56,586 nucleotides of DNA from Betaproteobacteria bacterium RIFCSPLOWO2_12_FULL_68_20. GTDB taxonomy: Bacteria > Pseudomonadota > Gammaproteobacteria > Burkholderiales > SG8-39. Of this stretch, positions 15,187 through 22,237 are shown in pieces; position 1 is the first letter of the stretch; each line of letters opens with the position of its first letter. A program made the translations under genes and the position numbers. A model generated the notes under the pieces. It was not told where the DNA came from. It did no database searches and saw only the letters and a program-made list of their open reading frames with translations. The stretch is from positions 1 to 56,586 of the forward strand of contig MERQ01000062.1 of the NCBI GenBank assembly GCA_001770655.1. Direction: 5' to 3'.

Positions 15187-16775
15187 GCCGCAGCCAGCGC
15201 CGCGCTCGCCCCCGCGAGGTAGTCCTCGTAGCTGCCGCGGAAGTCTACGACCTCGCCGGGCCTGAGCTCGATGATGCGCGTGGCGAGCGAGGAGATGAGC
15301 TCGCGGTCGTGCGACACGAAGACGAGCGTCCCCGTGTACTTGTCGAGCGCGGTGTTGAGCGACTCGATCGACTCCATGTCGAGGTGGTTGGTCGGCTCAT
15401 CCAGCAGCATCACGTTCGGCATGCCGAGCACGAGCCTGCCGACGATCATGCGCTGCGCCTCGCCGCCGGAGATCACCCTGAGCGGCTTCTTCTGGTCGTC
15501 GCCCGAGAACAGCATCTGCCCGAGCGTCGCGCGCACGATCTGCTCGTCCTGCGCCCGATCCTGGCGGCGCCAGCGGCCCATCCAGTCGGTGAGCGTCTCG
15601 TCGGCCTTGAATTCGTCCGCCGGGTCCTGGGGCCAGTAGCCGGGGCGCGCTTTTTCGGCCCACTTCACGCCGCCGGCGTCCGGCTTCAGCTGCCCGGCAA
15701 GGCAGCGCAACAGGTGCGTCTTGCCCACGCCGTTGGGGCCGATGACCGCCACCTTCTCGCCCGCCTCGATGGTGAGGTTCAGCTTGCCGTAGAAGAGGCC
15801 CTTCGCCTCGACTGCCAGCCGGTGCAGCTTCTCCTTCGGGTCGACGAGGAAGCGGATGAACGGGTACTGCCGGCTGGAGGGCTTCACGTCCTCCACCTTG
15901 AGCTTCTCGATCTGCTTCATGCGCGAGGTCGCCTGGCGCGCCTTCGCCTTGTGGGCGCGGAAGCGCCGCACGAAGTCCTCCAGGTCGGCGATGCGGTCCC
16001 TGGCTTTGGCGTTGTCCTTCTCCTGCTGCTGCTTCGCCAGGGTGGAAGCTTCCATGTAGTCGTCGTAGTTGCCCGGGTAGACGCGGATGGCGCCGTAGTC
16101 CACGTCCGCCATGTGCGTGCAGACGCTGGAAAGGAAGTGGCGGTCGTGCGAGATGATCACCATGGTGCTCGAGCGCCGGTTCAGCACGTCCTCGAGCCAG
16201 CGGATGCCGTTGATGTCCAGGTTGTTGGTCGGCTCGTCGAGCAGCAGGATGTCCGGGTCGCCGAAGAGCGCCTGCGCGAGCAGCACTCGCAGCTTCCACC
16301 CCGGCGCCACCGCGCTCATCGGCCCGTCGTGCTGCGCCGCCGGCACGCCCAGGCCGAGCAGCAGCTCGCCCGCACGCGCCTCGGCCGTGTAGCCGCCGTA
16401 CTCCGCGTACTTCGCCTCCAGCTCGGCCGCGCGCAGGAGCTCCTCCTCCCCCGCGTCCGGATCCGCGTAGATCGCGTCGCGCTCGCGCATCGCCGCCCAC
16501 ATCTCCGCGTGGCCCATCAGCACCACGTCGAGCACGCGCTCGGCCTCGAAAGCGAACTGGTCCTGGCGCAGCCTCCCCACCCGCTCGTTGGAATCGATCG
16601 CCACGGTCCCCGCGCTCGGCTCCAGCTCCCCGCCCAGGATCTTCATGAACGTCGACTTGCCGCAGCCGTTGGCCCCGATCAGGCCGTAGCGGTTGCCGCC
16701 GCCGAACTTCACGGAGACGTTGGAGAACAGGGGCTTGGCCCCGAACTGCATGGCGATGCCGGAGGCGACGATCAC
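15183..16775 (-). CDS. ybiT: ABC-F ATPase, YbiT type
   Basis: A 530-residue soluble protein with two ABC ATPase domains and no membrane span. Domain 1 has GANGCGKST, the YbiT-type degenerate signature VAPGWKLR, and [12 protein letters not shown]; the linker is rich in K/R/E coiled coil; domain 2 has [17 protein letters not shown] and [22 protein letters not shown] proteins bind the ribosomal E site and relieve stalling; YbiT is a housekeeping member. Compared with the YbiT pattern I remember, the segment before the second Walker A ([13 protein letters not shown]) seems about ten residues shorter. The start is GTG 16775. A promoter and an intrinsic terminator lie between 16791 and 16845. Confidence 0.93.
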   Translation of the reverse strand: MIVASGIAMQFGAKPLFSNVSVKFGGGNRYGLIGANGCGKSTFMKILGGELEPSAGTVAIDSNERVGRLRQDQFAFEAERVLDVVLMGHAEMWAAMRERDAIYADPDAGEEELLRAAELEAKYAEYGGYTAEARAGELLLGLGVPAAQHDGPMSAVAPGWKLRVLLAQALFGDPDILLLDEPTNNLDINGIRWLEDVLNRRSSTMVIISHDRHFLSSVCTHMADVDYGAIRVYPGNYDDYMEASTLAKQQQEKDNAKARDRIADLEDFVRRFRAHKAKARQATSRMKQIEKLKVEDVKPSSRQYPFIRFLVDPKEKLHRLAVEAKGLFYGKLNLTIEAGEKVAVIGPNGVGKTHLLRCLAGQLKPDAGGVKWAEKARPGYWPQDPADEFKADETLTDWMGRWRRQDRAQDEQIVRATLGQMLFSGDDQKKPLRVISGGEAQRMIVGRLVLGMPNVMLLDEPTNHLDMESIESLNTALDKYTGTLVFVSHDRELISSLATRIIELRPGEVVDFRGSYEDYLAGASAALAAA

Positions 16776-16790
16776 GAAGGTTCCAGAAAC

Positions 16791-16815
16791 AAAAAAGCCG
16801 GCCGTGGCCAGCTTT
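16791..16815 (-). terminator. Intrinsic terminator between the ybiT promoter and gene
   Basis: On the minus strand AAAGC-GGCC pairs with GGCC-GCTTT (arms 16811-16815/16806-16809 and 16800-16803/16794-16798, with one internal mismatch) and is followed by T6 at 16796-16791. It ends the upstream oxidoreductase operon, but it also sits about 18 bases downstream of the start point expected from the -10 at 16845-16840, so ybiT transcripts must pass it. Confidence 0.65.
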
Positions 16816-16839
16816 GGTTGGGTCTAATTGAGAGGCCGC

Positions 16840-16848
16840 ATTATAGCA
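16840..16848 (-). promoter_or_regulatory. Extended -10 promoter of ybiT
   Basis: Read on the minus strand, TGC-TATAAT (16848-16840) is a perfect extended -10 element. It predicts transcription from about 16833 toward the ybiT start at 16775. No -35 match is evident, which is acceptable for extended -10 promoters. Confidence 0.6.
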
Positions 16849-16857
16849 GCCTCGCCT

Positions 16858-17553
16858 CTACGGCAGGTCCATCCCGCGTTGCCGCGCCTTCACTCGCCTG
16901 CCGTAGGCGGGCAGCGTGGTGAGGCGCGGATCGTCGACGTAGCCGCCGACGGTGAAGTGGTACAGGGACTGGAAGGCGAGGTCCTTGAAGCCGAAGACGT
17001 CGTGCACCGGATCGTCGAAGAAGCAGCCGATGCCTGTCGAGCGCACGCCGGCCGCTTCCGCCTCGAGGTAGAGCACCTGCCCGATCGCGCCCGCCTCCCG
17101 GAAGAGGCGCCGGTAGAACGACGGCCCGTGCGCGAGGAGGCTCGCCTGGTACTCGGCGATCATGCCGAGGGAAAACGCGCCCTCGCCCGCGATCTCCTGG
17201 CGGCAGCTCACCTGCGTGGCGAGCTGCCTCGCGTCGCCGCGCTCGAGGAGGTAGAGCGGGAGACTCGCGGGACAGCCCGGCGGCGTCTCCCACACGAAAT
17301 GAGCGTGCATGCATTGCCGGAGCTTCTCCACCTTGCCTGGATCGCGCGCGAGCGCGTACAGGCCCGGATCGATGCCGTCCACGCGATGCACGAACAGGCC
17401 GAAGTGGATCGCAGGGCTCCAGGGAATCGCGTCCCAGGGCACCGGCATCACCCGGGACAGCATCCGGTAGAAGCGCCCGGCCGGGATCGACGTCCTGCCG
17501 TCGCAGGCGAGAAGGCTGCGCCGCTGGCGGATGATCTGTCCGGCGGAGATCAC
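16858..17553 (-). CDS. SagB-type oxidoreductase, C-terminal half
   Basis: A 231-residue protein equal to the second nitroreductase-like domain of long SagB/ThcOx-family proteins: IIRQRRSLLACDGRTSIP, LFVHRVDGIDPGLYALARDP, GAFSLGMIAEYQ, LFREAGAIGQVLYLEAEAAG and CFFDDPVHDVFG. Its ATG lies inside the stop of the preceding gene (ATGA at 17553-17550). In the proteins I know, both halves form one chain of about 520-540 residues, so this is either a natural split with translational coupling or the result of an indel. Such flavoproteins oxidise peptides or other substrates with FMN; here the substrate is unknown. Confidence 0.82.
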   Translation of the reverse strand: MISAGQIIRQRRSLLACDGRTSIPAGRFYRMLSRVMPVPWDAIPWSPAIHFGLFVHRVDGIDPGLYALARDPGKVEKLRQCMHAHFVWETPPGCPASLPLYLLERGDARQLATQVSCRQEIAGEGAFSLGMIAEYQASLLAHGPSFYRRLFREAGAIGQVLYLEAEAAGVRSTGIGCFFDDPVHDVFGFKDLAFQSLYHFTVGGYVDDPRLTTLPAYGRRVKARQRGMDLP

Positions 17554-18467
17554 GGCTTTCGCGACGCCGCGGCGACGCGGTCGATCGCCCCATAAGGCAC
17601 GGGATCGTCGCGGCTGAGTCGGTTCGCCTTCCCGTACCAGCGCTGTCTTTGCAGCTCCTGCACGGCCTCACCGTCGAGGCTTGAAGCCTTTGCCGCGGCC
17701 TCTCCCGGCCATACCGCCATCACCAGCTCCGCGCTTTCGCGCTCGGCGCCGTCGAAGTCCGCGCCGCGGTCGAGGCCGAGCAGCGCCTCGATCGTCTCGT
17801 CCGCCGTGTCGTCCAGCACTAGCGCCGACCAGCCGAGCGCCGACGCCGCGATCCGCACCGTGCCGATGGCATGCCCCACGTCGTGCTGGCAGTAGCGGAA
17901 GGCGCGCTCGCCGTATTTCCAGGCCTCGCGCCAGTGGACCGACGACAGGCCGACGAGGAACGCCCCTGCGGCCAGGCCGCGCGTGAGGCGCGCGAAGAGC
18001 GCGTCCGGGCAGTCAGCGCGCCGCTCGAGGCCGTGCTCCAGGGGCGCGTAATGGAACAGTCCCGGCGACGGGCCAAGCTCGGCAATCCCGCCGACCAGGA
18101 GGTAGCCCTCGGTGGGATGCAGATTGCCGCTCGACGGGTTCGCGCGCAGCGCCCAGCGCGTGCCGCCGGCCTGCTTCCACGCCGAGAGCGCGAGCGCGTA
18201 TTCGAGCAGGCGCGAAAGCGCCCGGATCGTGAGCGGCGCGCACGGCGCGGCGCCGCGGACATACAGGCTCTCGTAGGCGGGCGAGACCGGCTCCTCGTCC
18301 GGCCCGAGGACGGGCAGCCGCACGAGCGCCGCGCCCGCGTAGCGCCGGAACGGATCGGGCTGGTTCGCCCAGTCGAGCTGGCCGGGCCCGGGAGCGAAGC
18401 GGTTGAAGTGGTGCTTGGTGCGCTCGTGATAGCGCATCACCGCTTCGAGGCGCGAAGCGTCCGGCAC
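17550..18467 (-). CDS. SagB-type oxidoreductase, N-terminal half
   Basis: A 305-residue protein. It opens with MRYHERTKHHFNRFAPGPG and contains WALRANPSSGNLHPTEGYLLV, the FMN-binding core of SagB/ThcOx dehydrogenases, and SSVHWREAWKYGERAFRYCQ with HDVGHAIGTVRIAA. It ends ANRLSRDDPVPYGAIDRVAAASRKP, where fused homologues continue into a linker and a second domain. The second half is the next gene, overlapping by four bases. No leader-peptide or cyclodehydratase gene (SagC/D-like) is near, so an azole-peptide pathway is not supported. Confidence 0.83.
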   Translation of the reverse strand: MPDASRLEAVMRYHERTKHHFNRFAPGPGQLDWANQPDPFRRYAGAALVRLPVLGPDEEPVSPAYESLYVRGAAPCAPLTIRALSRLLEYALALSAWKQAGGTRWALRANPSSGNLHPTEGYLLVGGIAELGPSPGLFHYAPLEHGLERRADCPDALFARLTRGLAAGAFLVGLSSVHWREAWKYGERAFRYCQHDVGHAIGTVRIAASALGWSALVLDDTADETIEALLGLDRGADFDGAERESAELVMAVWPGEAAAKASSLDGEAVQELQRQRWYGKANRLSRDDPVPYGAIDRVAAASRKP

Positions 18468-18484
18468 GTCGGACGCTCCGGCGA

Positions 18485-18688
18485 TTACATCGGCTTGACG
18501 TTTGCCGCGGCCGGGCCCTTCTGCCCCTGCGTCACCTCGAAAGAGACCTTCTGGCCCTCTTTCAGCGACTTGAAGCCCGAAGCCTGGATCGAGCTGTGAT
18601 GGACGAACAGATCCTTGCCGCCGTCATCCGGCGTGATGAATCCGAAGCCCTTGGCGTCGTTGAACCACTTCACGGTACCTGTAGACAT
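18485..18688 (-). CDS. Cold-shock protein, copy 2
   Basis: A 67-residue CspA-type protein with RNP1 KGFGFI and RNP2 LFVHHSSI. It is highly similar to copy 1 (12307-12510), with most differences in the second half. A leader of about 150 bases carries the same conserved blocks as copy 1. The stop lies 17 bases before the SagB-type gene start on the same strand; no terminator is evident between them, so some readthrough into that operon is possible. Confidence 0.95.
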   Translation of the reverse strand: MSTGTVKWFNDAKGFGFITPDDGGKDLFVHHSSIQASGFKSLKEGQKVSFEVTQGQKGPAAANVKPM

Positions 18689-18849
18689 GTCATTTCCATT
18701 CCTGAAATTGCAGCGCGCGGGGCTGTCCGAGCCTCGCTTCGGGCACGATGGTCAAGGGAGGGAATCGACTGCCACTAGGGAAACCGCTTTGGACGGTAGA
18801 AGGGCCGGGCGTTCACTGCTCTGCTTGAGATCCTGCGGCCGCAACTGTA
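18689..18849 (-). promoter_or_regulatory. Promoter and long conserved 5' leader of csp copy 2
   Basis: An extended -10, TGG-TACAGT (hexamer 18849-18844 on the minus strand), predicts a start near 18837 and a leader of about 149 bases. GGAATCGACTGCCACTA (plus-strand 18761-18777) matches the copy 1 leader at 16 of 17 bases and GGCTGTCCGAGCC (18721-18733) matches perfectly. The blocks sit at nearly the same distance from the start codon in both genes. Confidence 0.65.
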
Positions 18850-18864
18850 CCACGGTAATCCCGG

Positions 18865-19968
18865 TCAGCGCATCAGCGCCCGGTAGAGAAACGGCAGGCT
18901 GACGTCCATCCGGTAGTCGATGTCCGAGTGGTCGTCGTCGAATTCCTCGTAGCGGTGCCGGATCCCGGCCCGGGCCAGGCGCTGCGAGAGGATGCGCGAG
19001 CCGTAGTGGATGTGGTACTGGTCGCGCCAGCCGCAGTCGATGTAGATGCCGCGCAGCGACTTCAGGTTGGCCCGGTACCGCGAGACCAGGTTGATCGGGT
19101 CGTGGCGGCGCCAGTTGCGCCAGCGCTCCGGAATCGCTTCGCCCGATTCGGCGTTGAACGGGATGCGAAAGCCGAGCGGCGCGCGCGGGTCGGGGTCGTA
19201 GGTGGCGGCCATGCAGAGGTTCATGACGGCGTGGACTTCCTTCCCCGAGAGCTTCTCTTTCTTCCGGACGTGGTCGAGGAAGCGCCTGATGCGCCCGTCG
19301 TCCAGGCCCTTGGCGAGGCCCTTGCGGTTCGCCTCGCGGCGCGCGTCGTAGGGGCCGGGCCTGCGCTTGGGCACGCGGTGCCTGGCGAGCTCGTTCAGAG
19401 TGTTCGGCCAGTCGCGCCAGTAGACGAAGTCGAAGTACGCGTCGCCGGAGTGGTCGGCGACGGCGCCCCAGTAGCTTGCGTACTTCATGCCGTGGAGGAT
19501 CGCGCCGTAGCCGCCCGAGGACTTGCCGAAGCAGCCGCGGCGCTCGCGGCCCGCAAGGGTGCGGAACCCGCGGTCGACGAAGGGAATGATCTCGCGCGTG
19601 AGGTAGTCGGCGTAGTCGCCGATCGCCGGGGAATTGACGTACTGGTTGCCGCCGAGCGCGGTGAAGCAGTCCGGGAACACGATGATCGCGGGCCCCATTT
19701 TCCGCTCGCGGATGAGGCGCGCCGCGCGCTCGGGGACGTTGTCGCCGAAGGGCTTCCAGCCGGCGTGCGAAAGTCCCGAGCCGGTGAAGCCGACGAGGTC
19801 GTAGAGCACCGGGAAGCGGCGCCTGCGGCCTTCGTCGTATTGCGGCGGCAGCCAGACCCCGAGCTTGCGCACGTGCGGGTCGCCGAGCGGGTTGCCCTTG
19901 AGGATCTTCGAGCTGTGCTCGAGGACGACCAGGGTGCCGGAGGGGCCTTGGGGGCGTTTCAGTGCCAT
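18865..19968 (-). CDS. Esterase-family alpha/beta hydrolase
   Basis: A 367-residue protein of the esterase D/enterochelin-esterase-like fold. The nucleophile elbow is CFGKSSGGYGAIL (G-K-S-S-G), preceded by GPAIIVFPDCF and GDYADYLTREIIPFVDRGFRT. A terminal histidine candidate is in EEFDDDHSDIDYRM, and IYIDCGWRDQYH may give the acid. I choose ATG 19968 (MALKRPQGPSG) because upstream codons are not protein-like and overlap the next gene. No signal peptide is seen, so it acts in the cytoplasm. Natural substrate unknown. Confidence 0.88.
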   Translation of the reverse strand: MALKRPQGPSGTLVVLEHSSKILKGNPLGDPHVRKLGVWLPPQYDEGRRRRFPVLYDLVGFTGSGLSHAGWKPFGDNVPERAARLIRERKMGPAIIVFPDCFTALGGNQYVNSPAIGDYADYLTREIIPFVDRGFRTLAGRERRGCFGKSSGGYGAILHGMKYASYWGAVADHSGDAYFDFVYWRDWPNTLNELARHRVPKRRPGPYDARREANRKGLAKGLDDGRIRRFLDHVRKKEKLSGKEVHAVMNLCMAATYDPDPRAPLGFRIPFNAESGEAIPERWRNWRRHDPINLVSRYRANLKSLRGIYIDCGWRDQYHIHYGSRILSQRLARAGIRHRYEEFDDDHSDIDYRMDVSLPFLYRALMR

Positions 19969-19978
19969 GGGACCCTGA

Positions 19979-20305
19979 TCACGCCCGGCCCCGCCTCGAA
20001 CGCTCGATGATGGTGTAACCGCTGACGTAGCTTCCTCCGTTCGCGTTGGCGCTCCATGTCCACTGCACGTCTTCTCCCGGTTGCAGGACCACGGATACCA
20101 CGCGATTGGGCGGAAGCGGGGCACCGGTGGGCAAGTTCGGCGCCGGCGCGCACGCCACTCGAGGTCCTGCGACTTTGCGCTTCTTGGGTTTCGGGGCCTT
20201 CCTCAGCAACTCGAGCTCGCGCATCGTCCTGCGGCCGATCGCCCCGACCTCATGCAGGCCGCGCGCAGCCTCAAGCAGCTCTCGGCGAAGCCGGCGGTTG
20301 GCCAC
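19979..20305 (-). CDS. Unknown protein with antitoxin-like N-terminus
   Basis: A 108-residue protein. The N-terminus RLRRELLEAARGLHEVGAIGRRTMRELELL resembles the opening of HigA/XRE-type antitoxins, but the helix-turn-helix that should follow is absent. The chain instead becomes Lys/Pro-rich (KAPKPKKRKV) and ends in a beta-like segment, RVVSVVLQPGEDVQWTWSANANGG. It starts (GTG 20305) two bases after the stop of the DUF2283 gene, so the two form an operon. It may be a fusion product or a degraded antitoxin; function unknown. Confidence 0.5.
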   Translation of the reverse strand: MANRRLRRELLEAARGLHEVGAIGRRTMRELELLRKAPKPKKRKVAGPRVACAPAPNLPTGAPLPPNRVVSVVLQPGEDVQWTWSANANGGSYVSGYTIIERSRRGRA

Positions 20306-20307
20306 GT

Positions 20308-20508
20308 CTAGAGCGCCACCTGAAGCGGCGCGTCGTGCAGCGCGCTGACCCGCATCACCGAGAATCCGATCACGTTTCCGTTCTCGTCCACCTTCTCCAT
20401 AACGTGAGGGTTGGCGCTTTCGCGGAAGTACGCCGCGCGCTGCTCGAACATCACCTCGAGGTAGTCGCCCTCCCTGTCGTACCAGATCTTCAGTCGCTTG
20501 TCGGTCAT
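20308..20508 (-). CDS. DUF2283-domain protein
   Basis: A 66-residue protein matching DUF2283: KIWYDREGDYLEVMFEQR, then VMEKVDENGNVIGFSVMRVS. This family is often the small partner of DUF4258-type toxin-antitoxin pairs. No DUF4258 gene is beside it; the following gene is a 108-residue unknown. ATG 20508 is chosen over 20529 because family homology begins right after it. Confidence 0.75.
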   Translation of the reverse strand: MTDKRLKIWYDREGDYLEVMFEQRAAYFRESANPHVMEKVDENGNVIGFSVMRVSALHDAPLQVAL

Positions 20509-20552
20509 ATCAGTCTGCTTCCGTTCCACGGCGCCGGCGGCACACGGGAAAT

Positions 20553-20930
20553 TCAGAAACTAAGCTCGAGATCCAGCGCGTCCGCCAGCACCACCGGCTT
20601 GAGCGGAGCCCTACCCCCTGCCCGGGGCTCGGCGGGTTTCAGCTCGACCAGCCCGTAGTGCTCCAAGGTATGCAGGGTGCGCGTCAGATTGCTCGCCGCC
20701 CGCCCGGTGATCTCCTCGAGCTCCGCAATCGATTCCGGGTTGTGCTCCCGGATGGTCTGAAGCAGGGCCTGGTTCTGCTCCGAGAGCACGCTCGCGAGCG
20801 ACTTGAGCGAGGCGAACCACACCTTCGGCTCGTCCGGGCGCGGCTTGTACTGGCCGCGTGCGATCGCCAGTGTGCGCGCCTTCATTTCCCGGTACGGCAT
20901 GATGCCGACCTTCAGCACCTTCTTCGCCAT
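20553..20930 (-). CDS. HTH DNA-binding protein, probable antitoxin of a DUF6516 pair
   Basis: A 125-residue protein with a winged-helix region (SIAELEEITGRAASNLTRTLHTLEHYGLVELKPAE, about 67-101), of the MarR-like HVO_A0114 family of putative DNA-binding proteins. It starts 4 bases after the stop of the DUF6516 gene on the same strand. Such pairs are repeatedly found together and are regarded as a toxin-antitoxin-like module, with this protein as the regulator or antitoxin. A palindrome upstream of the pair (21307-21321) is its likely operator. Confidence 0.75.
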   Translation of the reverse strand: MAKKVLKVGIMPYREMKARTLAIARGQYKPRPDEPKVWFASLKSLASVLSEQNQALLQTIREHNPESIAELEEITGRAASNLTRTLHTLEHYGLVELKPAEPRAGGRAPLKPVVLADALDLELSF

Positions 20931-20934
20931 CGTC

Positions 20935-21300
20935 CTATTCCTCGTCCAGCGCCAGGATCCGGTCCACCTCGATCCAGAAATCCTCGATCAGCTTGCCCGC
21001 GTTCACGAACTCGTAAGGCTTTCCTTCGTCTTCCGCGCCGCGGTGCACGTGGTCGTAGACCCGCGGTTGCTCCATGAACTTGCCGCCCGGGCGCTCGACC
21101 GCGTGGGCGTTGTCGAACCCCATCAGTCTGCGCCCCGATCGGTCGTGCAGGGTCAGCGAGTACGACAGGCCGTACGGCCGGGCCTCCGTCACATCCGTCC
21201 TGCGGATCACGAACCTCACTACGCGCCCCTCGTCGTCGATCACCAGCGTCTGGCCGTCGAGGTCGAGCAGCGCGTCCAACGAACGGTCGCGCGTTGGCAT
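20935..21300 (-). CDS. DUF6516 protein, probable toxin
   Basis: A 121-residue protein with the DUF6516 pattern: ALLDLDGQTLVIDDEGRVVRFVIRRTDV, then PYGLSYSLTLHDRSGRRLMGFDNAHAVE, and GKLIEDFWIEVDRIL at the end. It is the first gene of the pair with the HTH protein at 20553-20930. The toxin assignment comes from gene-pair context in other genomes, not from any catalytic motif visible here. Confidence 0.72.
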   Translation of the reverse strand: MPTRDRSLDALLDLDGQTLVIDDEGRVVRFVIRRTDVTEARPYGLSYSLTLHDRSGRRLMGFDNAHAVERPGGKFMEQPRVYDHVHRGAEDEGKPYEFVNAGKLIEDFWIEVDRILALDEE

Positions 21301-21302
21301 TG

Positions 21303-21321
21303 ATTATATCAGTTATTGATA
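21303..21321 (-). promoter_or_regulatory. Palindrome and -10 before the HTH/DUF6516 pair
   Basis: TATCAGTTATTGATA (21307-21321) is an inverted repeat with 5-bp arms. On the minus strand it runs into TGA-TATAAT, an extended -10 (hexamer 21308-21303), so a bound repressor would cover the promoter. The A/T-rich stretch stands out from its GC-rich surroundings. The -10 is only two bases from the assigned ATG, so the real start point or start codon needs mapping. Confidence 0.5.
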
Positions 21322-21397
21322 GGTTCAACCGCCTGACTCCTTCAACGCGCCATGTCGAGAGTGGATGACTCGACTTGGGGCGGCGGACCGAGCGTTG

Positions 21398-21457
21398 TGG
21401 CGGAAGGTGCGAGGATCGAACTCGCGAGGCCCTACTTAGGTGCCCACGGCTTAGCAA
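21398..21457 (-). other. 3' fragment of a tRNA-Ser(GCU) gene, candidate att site
   Basis: Read on the minus strand: anticodon loop TTGCTAA (21457-21451) with anticodon GCU, a long serine-type variable region, T-arm GCGAG-TTCGATC-CTCGC, acceptor strand ACCTTCC, discriminator G and encoded CCA (21400-21398). The 5' part (acceptor GGAAGGT, D-arm, 5' anticodon strand) is missing: the upstream sequence is unrelated GC-rich DNA. It is therefore not a functional tRNA. Genomic elements that integrate into tRNA genes leave exactly such 3' fragments, and it lies between two toxin-antitoxin modules. Confidence 0.7.
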
Positions 21458-21497
21458 GTACCAGGGGCGGGCACGCGGGCGGCCGCCCGTGCTCAAT

Positions 21498-21890
21498 TCA
21501 CGGCGCGGCGACGGACGGACGAGCGCCGAGCCGCTGCGCGCGGCGCGCGAGATCCGAGTCGAAGCTCAGGAACTTCTCCGCGCGCTCGCTCAGCGCGAGG
21601 TGGAACGCGTCCGCGAAGTCGAGCCCCGCTTCCACCCAGTCGATCGCGCGCCGCACCGCGTCCGGATGCTGGGCGTGCGCGCGCGGCAGGGCGACGATCT
21701 TGCGCAGCGCCGAGGCGATCTCCGCGCGAGTCGCCTCCCGCGCGCCCAGCACCCAGGCGAGCTCGAGCAGGACGGTGACCGGGATGAACAGGTCCTCGTC
21801 CGTCTCGAGCGCGGCGACCGCCCGCCGGTGCTGCGCCGGGTCGTCGGCGAGCACGAACCGCGCGAGCACGTTCGTGTCCACGCCGATCAC
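21498..21890 (-). CDS. vapC: PIN-domain toxin VapC
   Basis: A 130-residue PIN ribonuclease. Acidic active-site residues are in VIGVDTNVLARF (D5), ELAWVL (Glu), DFADAFH (Asp) and SFDSDL (Asp). VapC toxins cleave tRNA or rRNA when freed from VapB. GTG 21890 overlaps the stop of the AbrB-type antitoxin gene by three bases (tandem TGA/GTG), which suggests translational coupling. The tRNA-Ser fragment lies 41 bases beyond its stop. Confidence 0.9.
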   Translation of the reverse strand: MIGVDTNVLARFVLADDPAQHRRAVAALETDEDLFIPVTVLLELAWVLGAREATRAEIASALRKIVALPRAHAQHPDAVRRAIDWVEAGLDFADAFHLALSERAEKFLSFDSDLARRAQRLGARPSVAAP

Positions 21891-22174
21891 GGCCGCCTCC
21901 GCGACCGGCGCTTGGTGCGCTCGTCCTCGGCAAGCACGGCGGCCATGATGGCGGCGTGCTCGCGCGCCCGGGACATGCGCTTGCCGCGGTGCGCGAGCAT
22001 GCCCGCGAGCCCGCGCACCTGCGCCGCGCGGTCGGGCTCCGCCGCGCGCGCGACGAACCCCTCGCCGGGCAGCAGCTCCACGGCGAGCTCGGTTCCCTTC
22101 TTCAGGCCGAGCGCCTCCCGCACCCGCTTGGGGATGATCATCTGGCCCTTGCTCGATACCCGCGTGTTCTCCAC
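21887..22174 (-). CDS. vapB: AbrB-type antitoxin VapB
   Basis: A 95-residue protein with an N-terminal SpoVT/AbrB swapped-hairpin DNA-binding domain: TRVSSKGQMIIPKRVREALGLKKGTELAVEL (about 4-34). The C-terminal half is helical and Arg/Ala-rich and would wrap the toxin. It is translated just before vapC and should repress their common promoter. Start GTG/ATG near 22174. Confidence 0.88.
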   Translation of the reverse strand: MENTRVSSKGQMIIPKRVREALGLKKGTELAVELLPGEGFVARAAEPDRAAQVRGLAGMLAHRGKRMSRAREHAAIMAAVLAEDERTKRRSRRRP

Positions 22175-22237
22175 GGCGGCCGCTCTCTCGGAAAGTAAGA
22201 TAGTGAGGTAAGACGATACGCTCAGGGCGCGGCGGGG

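Noticed and set aside
17550-18467. Thiazole/oxazole peptide biosynthesis cluster around the SagB-type genes
   Set aside because: No cyclodehydratase, docking protein or precursor peptide gene is nearby; neighbours are csp and ybiT.
21352-21948. Plus-strand open frame across the tRNA fragment and vapC
   Set aside because: Antisense of vapC; Arg/Ser-rich and unlike any protein.
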